Source of the DNA: JAJRVH01 sp964505995
Lineage (GTDB): Bacteria; Pseudomonadota; Zetaproteobacteria; Mariprofundales; Mariprofundaceae
Assembly: GCA_964505995.1 (NCBI GenBank)
Contig: CAZDLB010000019.1
Span: 1-20,386, forward strand
Direction of reading: 5' to 3'
DNA: 20,386 bases
Shown: positions 17,396 through 20,386 of the stretch, in pieces
Layout: each line of letters begins with the position of its first letter
Position numbering within the stretch: the first letter of the stretch is position 1
Notes under the pieces: generated by a model
What the model saw: only the letters and a program-made list of their open reading frames with translations
Databases searched by the model: none
Told to the model about the DNA's origin: nothing
Made by a program: the position numbers and the translations under genes

Positions 17396-19368
17396 GCGGC
17401 CAGCGCATCGACCCGCGCGCCTTTCCGCTTCTCGATCACATGACCAGCGGCCTGCTGGCCATCGATCGCGACAACCGCATTGCGCTGTGGAACCGGCAGA
17501 TGGAGCAATGGAGCGGCCTGGAGCGGGAGGACATGCTCGGGCGCGATCTGTTCGAGGCCTTTCCGCATCTGGCGGGAGATGAATTCCGCTTCCGCATCGA
17601 GCAGGTGCAACGGGGCGGCGCGCCGGTGATCCTTCCGCCGCATCCGCAGCATCCGTTCATCCCCTGCCCCGATCACGAAGGCAACATGCGCATGCACAGG
17701 CTCACCATCTCCTGGCTGCCCGAGCATCGGCTGTGCCTGTTCTGCGTTGACGATCAGAGCGAGCAGTTCCATCTGATCGGCCAGCAGCGTCAGATCCTTG
17801 ACGAGCTGCGCCGCGAGCTGCAAGAGCGCCGCGAGCTCGAAGAGCGCAATGCCCATCTGCTGGCCGCCATCGACCAGGCCGGCGAGGCCATCATCATCAC
17901 CAGCCGGACCGGTGAAATCGAATACGTCAATCGCGCCTTCTACCGGCAGACCGGGTGGAACGAGCAGGAAACACGCGCGATTGCCGTTTACGATGCGCTG
18001 TTCGCGAAACATTCCGATGAATTCGAGCAGCATCTGCAGGCCGTGTTCCGCGACGGGCTGAGCTGGCAGGGCCGCCAGGAGATCATCCGCAGGGATGGCT
18101 CGGTGTTTACCGCCTCGATGAGCATCGCGCCCATCGTCAATGACGGCGGCGCCATTACTCATGCGATCATCATCCAGGAGGACATCTCCTCGCTGCTGAA
18201 GCTCGAGAGCAGGCTGCGCGAAACACAGAAACAGGAGGCCCTCGTCACGCTGGTCGGCGGCATCGCCCACGATTTCAACAACATCCTCGCCGGCATCACC
18301 GGCCAGACCTATCTGGCCAGCCGCGAGGTGGCCGGGCTGCCGAAGACCGCCGAGCGCATGGCCACGCTTCAGAAGCTGGCCCAGGAGGCCAGCGAGATTG
18401 TCGCCCAGCTTCTGACCTTCGCGCGCCAGGGCAAGGTCAATGCGCGCGAGATGCCGCTGAATTCCTTTCTCAAGGAGTTCTGCAAGCTGGCCACGCATGA
18501 CATTCCCGAATCCATCGAGCTGGTGACGAACATCCCGTCCGGACGCTTCCCGTTCCGCGGTGATGCCAACCAGCTGCAGCAGGCGCTGCTGAACGTCGTG
18601 AACAACGCCGTCGAGGCCTGCCGCGATCGAAAAGACGCCCGCATCGAGATCGCGTTGCAGATCGTGGATCCGGACACGGACCGGCGCTGGATCGAGCGCT
18701 TCCCGGTGCTCGGCCGCGGCTGCTTCGCGCACCTGAGCATCCGCGACAACGGCCGCGGCATGGACCGCGAGACACAGGAGCGCATCTTCGACCCGTTCTT
18801 TACGACCAAGCAGCTCGGCAGCGGTCTCGGCCTGGCCATGGTGCAGGGCTGCATCCGCCACCACCACGGCCTGATCGACGTGGAGAGCATGCCGGGCAAG
18901 GGAAGCACGTTTCACATCTTTCTGCCGCTGCGTGAAACCGAGACCCGGGCTACCGAAAAACCTTCGAGGCTGGCTTCCGCCGGCCTGGATATTCTGCTCG
19001 TGGACGATGATCCGCGCGTGCTCGAACCCACGCGCGAGCTTCTGGAGACGATGGGCCACCGGGTCTGCACGGCCGGGAACGGCGAGCAGGCCCTGGAAAT
19101 CTTCCGGCAGGACTGCGCGCGATGGGACATGCTGATTACCGACATGGTGATGCCGAAGATGAACGGCCTGGAATCGTCGAAACGGATGCGGGAGAAGCGC
19201 CCCGATCTGCCGATCATCTATGCCACCGGCTACGATCAGTCGCTGGTTCTGGAAGATACCCGCCGCATCCCGAACTCGGTGCTGCTGTCCAAGCCGTTCA
19301 ATCCCGATGAGCTGGACGGGCTGATCCGCAGGCTGGGCCCGGGAAGGCGGGCCGCCGAAACGCGCTGA
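17392..19368 (+). CDS. Soluble hybrid histidine kinase: PAS-PAS-kinase-receiver
   Basis: A 658-residue cytoplasmic sensor without membrane segments. The first PAS domain (about 10-125) includes an insert rich in His/Pro/Cys (PPHPQHPFIPCPDHEG), followed by a coiled-coil-like stretch (about 125-160), a second PAS (about 160-270), the phosphoacceptor helix with H293 in VGGIAHDFNN, an ATPase domain with NNAVEA, DNGRGMD and GSGLGLAM, and a receiver (about 530-650) with D584 in ITDMVMPKMNG and a following ATGYD and SKPF. The kinase and receiver closely resemble those of the first hybrid kinase in this window. ATG 17392 is chosen because CGGGAG lies 8 bases upstream; ATG 17368, in frame, lacks a ribosome site. 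No response regulator gene is adjacent. Confidence 0.92.
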   Translation: MSGQRIDPRAFPLLDHMTSGLLAIDRDNRIALWNRQMEQWSGLEREDMLGRDLFEAFPHLAGDEFRFRIEQVQRGGAPVILPPHPQHPFIPCPDHEGNMRMHRLTISWLPEHRLCLFCVDDQSEQFHLIGQQRQILDELRRELQERRELEERNAHLLAAIDQAGEAIIITSRTGEIEYVNRAFYRQTGWNEQETRAIAVYDALFAKHSDEFEQHLQAVFRDGLSWQGRQEIIRRDGSVFTASMSIAPIVNDGGAITHAIIIQEDISSLLKLESRLRETQKQEALVTLVGGIAHDFNNILAGITGQTYLASREVAGLPKTAERMATLQKLAQEASEIVAQLLTFARQGKVNAREMPLNSFLKEFCKLATHDIPESIELVTNIPSGRFPFRGDANQLQQALLNVVNNAVEACRDRKDARIEIALQIVDPDTDRRWIERFPVLGRGCFAHLSIRDNGRGMDRETQERIFDPFFTTKQLGSGLGLAMVQGCIRHHHGLIDVESMPGKGSTFHIFLPLRETETRATEKPSRLASAGLDILLVDDDPRVLEPTRELLETMGHRVCTAGNGEQALEIFRQDCARWDMLITDMVMPKMNGLESSKRMREKRPDLPIIYATGYDQSLVLEDTRRIPNSVLLSKPFNPDELDGLIRRLGPGRRAAETR

Positions 19369-19387
19369 GCTTCCGCGTCAGGCCCGC
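19347..19387. repeat. Nested inverted repeat at a convergent gene end
   Basis: GCGGGCC (19347-19353) pairs with GGCCCGC (19381-19387), and inside it ACGCG (19360-19364) pairs with CGCGT (19374-19378). The structure spans the 9-base gap between two convergent stop codons and could slow polymerase from either side; no U-tract follows. Confidence 0.4.
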
Positions 19388-20007
19388 AATCCCGCGTCGG
19401 CCAGCAGGCAGTCGGTCATCGCCTGCATGTGATGCTCAAAGAAGTGTCCGGCGCCCTCGATGGCATGGAAACGTGCCTGTATAAGCCCGCTGGCCCAGTC
19501 CCGAACCTTCGCAAACGGCACGATCTCGTCGGCCGTGCCGGCCACGACACTGAGCGGCCGGGCATCGCCGTCGAGAAAATCGAAGGACCAGAGATTCACG
19601 GCCGGAGCCACCGCAAACAGGCGCTCCACCTCCGGCATGCGGACCGCGGCCTGAAGCCCGGCATAGCAGCCGAAGGAGAATCCGGCCAGCCACAGCGGCG
19701 CATCGGCATGCCGCTGATGCAGCCAGGCCAGTGCCGCGGCCGCGTCCTCGGCCTCGCCCCTGCCCTCATCCCACACCCCTTCCGAGGCCTCAACGCCCCG
19801 GAAATTGAAACGCAGCACCGAACAGCCGGCATCCTCGAAGGCGCGCGCGATCCAGTAGACGACCTTGTTGCGCATCGTGCCGCCGTACTGCGGGTGCGGA
19901 TGGCAGACGACGATGGCCGGCATGCCCGGCTTACCCGGCTGATACAGCATCTGCAGGCGACCGGCCGGCCCATTGAAGAAGCCGCGTTCGTGATGGTGCG
20001 CGCTCAT
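19378..20007 (-). CDS. Alpha/beta hydrolase (COG2945-like)
   Basis: A 209-residue predicted cytoplasmic hydrolase of the alpha/beta superfamily, substrate unknown. It shows CHPHPQYGGTM (35-45), the N-terminal hallmark of this subgroup, the region FNFRGVEASEG (68-78), the nucleophile elbow GFSFG with S111, an acid in GTADEIVPF (D160) and the catalytic His in GAGHFFEHH (H188). No signal peptide. The ATG at 20007 overlaps the stop of the upstream ArsC-family gene as ATGA, so the two form a translationally coupled pair on the minus strand. The gene ends 9 bases from the convergent kinase gene. Confidence 0.9.
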   Translation of the reverse strand: MSAHHHERGFFNGPAGRLQMLYQPGKPGMPAIVVCHPHPQYGGTMRNKVVYWIARAFEDAGCSVLRFNFRGVEASEGVWDEGRGEAEDAAAALAWLHQRHADAPLWLAGFSFGCYAGLQAAVRMPEVERLFAVAPAVNLWSFDFLDGDARPLSVVAGTADEIVPFAKVRDWASGLIQARFHAIEGAGHFFEHHMQAMTDCLLADAGLRA

Positions 20008-20372
20008 CGGGCGACCGCGGCACTCAGATCCGCATAGGCTTCGGCATCGAATCCGACCAGCACCCGGTCTGCGCAGACAAGCACGGGACGACGGATCAGC
20101 AATGGCTGCTCGAGCATCAGGCGGCGGGCGGACTGGGCATCGATCTGCTGGCGCCGTTCCTGATCCAGGGCGCGCCAGCTCCGGCCGCGCCGGTTCAGCA
20201 GCGCCTGCCAGCCATGGGCGTCCAGGGCCGCATCGAGCATGACTGCATCCACGCCCTCCTTCCTGAAATCATGGAACACATGCGCAAGCCCATGCTCCTT
20301 CAGCCAGCGCCTGGCCCGGCGCACGCTGTCGCAGTTCGGGATGCCGTAGAGATGGATAACAGTCGCCTGCAT
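20004..20372 (-). CDS. ArsC family (YffB/Spx-like) thioredoxin-fold protein
   Basis: A 122-residue cytoplasmic protein of the ArsC/Spx/YffB group. It begins with a thioredoxin-like strand and IPNCDSVRRARRWL, with one conserved Cys (C14) corresponding to IKNCDT in YffB. The second half holds RRGRSWRAL and LLIRRPVLV, the typical P-I/L-I-R-R-P motif. True arsenate reduction is unlikely to be its job; YffB-type members are often near dapD/dapE, and a link to glutathione or cysteine chemistry has been suggested for the family. The ATG at 20372 is preceded by GGTGA. It overlaps the hydrolase gene by 4 bases. The remaining 14 bases to the window edge hold no feature. Confidence 0.9.
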   Translation of the reverse strand: MQATVIHLYGIPNCDSVRRARRWLKEHGLAHVFHDFRKEGVDAVMLDAALDAHGWQALLNRRGRSWRALDQERRQQIDAQSARRLMLEQPLLIRRPVLVCADRVLVGFDAEAYADLSAAVAR

Positions 20373-20386
20373 GGATTCACCGTTCA

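Noticed and set aside
17038..19059. Minus-strand open frame of 673 codons opposite the second hybrid kinase
   Set aside because: Low-complexity antisense composition without motifs; the plus strand encodes a complete PAS-kinase-receiver protein.
20004..20372. Arsenate resistance gene
   Set aside because: The protein is of the ArsC-family YffB/Spx-like type with a single conserved Cys in NCDS; there are no other ars genes in the window.

Overview
The window is a GC-rich bacterial chromosomal segment. Gene content points to a gammaproteobacterium: gmhB next to plsC, EttA, a YciK-like dehydrogenase, a YffB-type ArsC-family protein and a two-subunit pyruvate carboxylase. It carries one run of exactly 100 N (9049-9148), so it comes from a scaffolded draft, plausibly a metagenome-assembled genome. 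I see no rRNA, tRNA, CRISPR array, insertion sequence, prophage or toxin-antitoxin pair. Coding density is high and most neighbours overlap by 4 to about 30 bases.

Layout. 1-49 is the tail of an unidentified gene, followed by a textbook UUCG-loop terminator. 143-2276 (+) holds a YnfA-type membrane protein, a hot-dog thioesterase, the heptose-bisphosphate phosphatase GmhB and the acyltransferase PlsC: envelope, lipid and LPS functions in two overlapping pairs. 2349-4991 (-) holds soluble (ppa) and membrane-bound (hppA) pyrophosphatases, separated by a strong terminator. 5082-5552 (+) is an L,D-transpeptidase-fold protein whose promoter suggests a leaderless mRNA. 5642-8941 (+) is pycAB, a two-subunit pyruvate carboxylase. 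The N gap and a 21-bp tandem repeat follow, immediately in front of a membrane-anchored hybrid histidine kinase (9249-11510). That kinase converges on ettA (11507-13186, -), the two stop codons sharing the palindrome CTAG. 13329-17233 (+) is a tightly overlapping four-gene operon: a short-chain dehydrogenase with altered catalytic residues, a class 1B-type dihydroorotate dehydrogenase, an exported thermonuclease-fold protein and an M48 lipoprotein protease. 17392-19368 (+) is a second, soluble hybrid histidine kinase, preceded by a small ORF that overlaps its start by ATGA. 19378-20372 (-) is an overlapping pair: an ArsC/YffB-family protein and an alpha/beta hydrolase.

How the parts fit. The two pyrophosphatases dispose of PPi, one of them conserving energy as an ion gradient; pycAB replenishes oxaloacetate; the 5' block serves the envelope. 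The two hybrid kinases share a catalytic core and a C-terminal receiver but have different input ends, and no separate response regulator is visible. I find no clearly new multi-gene system. The points most worth a second look are the gap/tandem-repeat junction upstream of the first kinase, the dehydrogenase with an altered catalytic tetrad coupled to a class 1B PyrD, the terminator between the pyrophosphatases, and the small ORF coupled to the second kinase.
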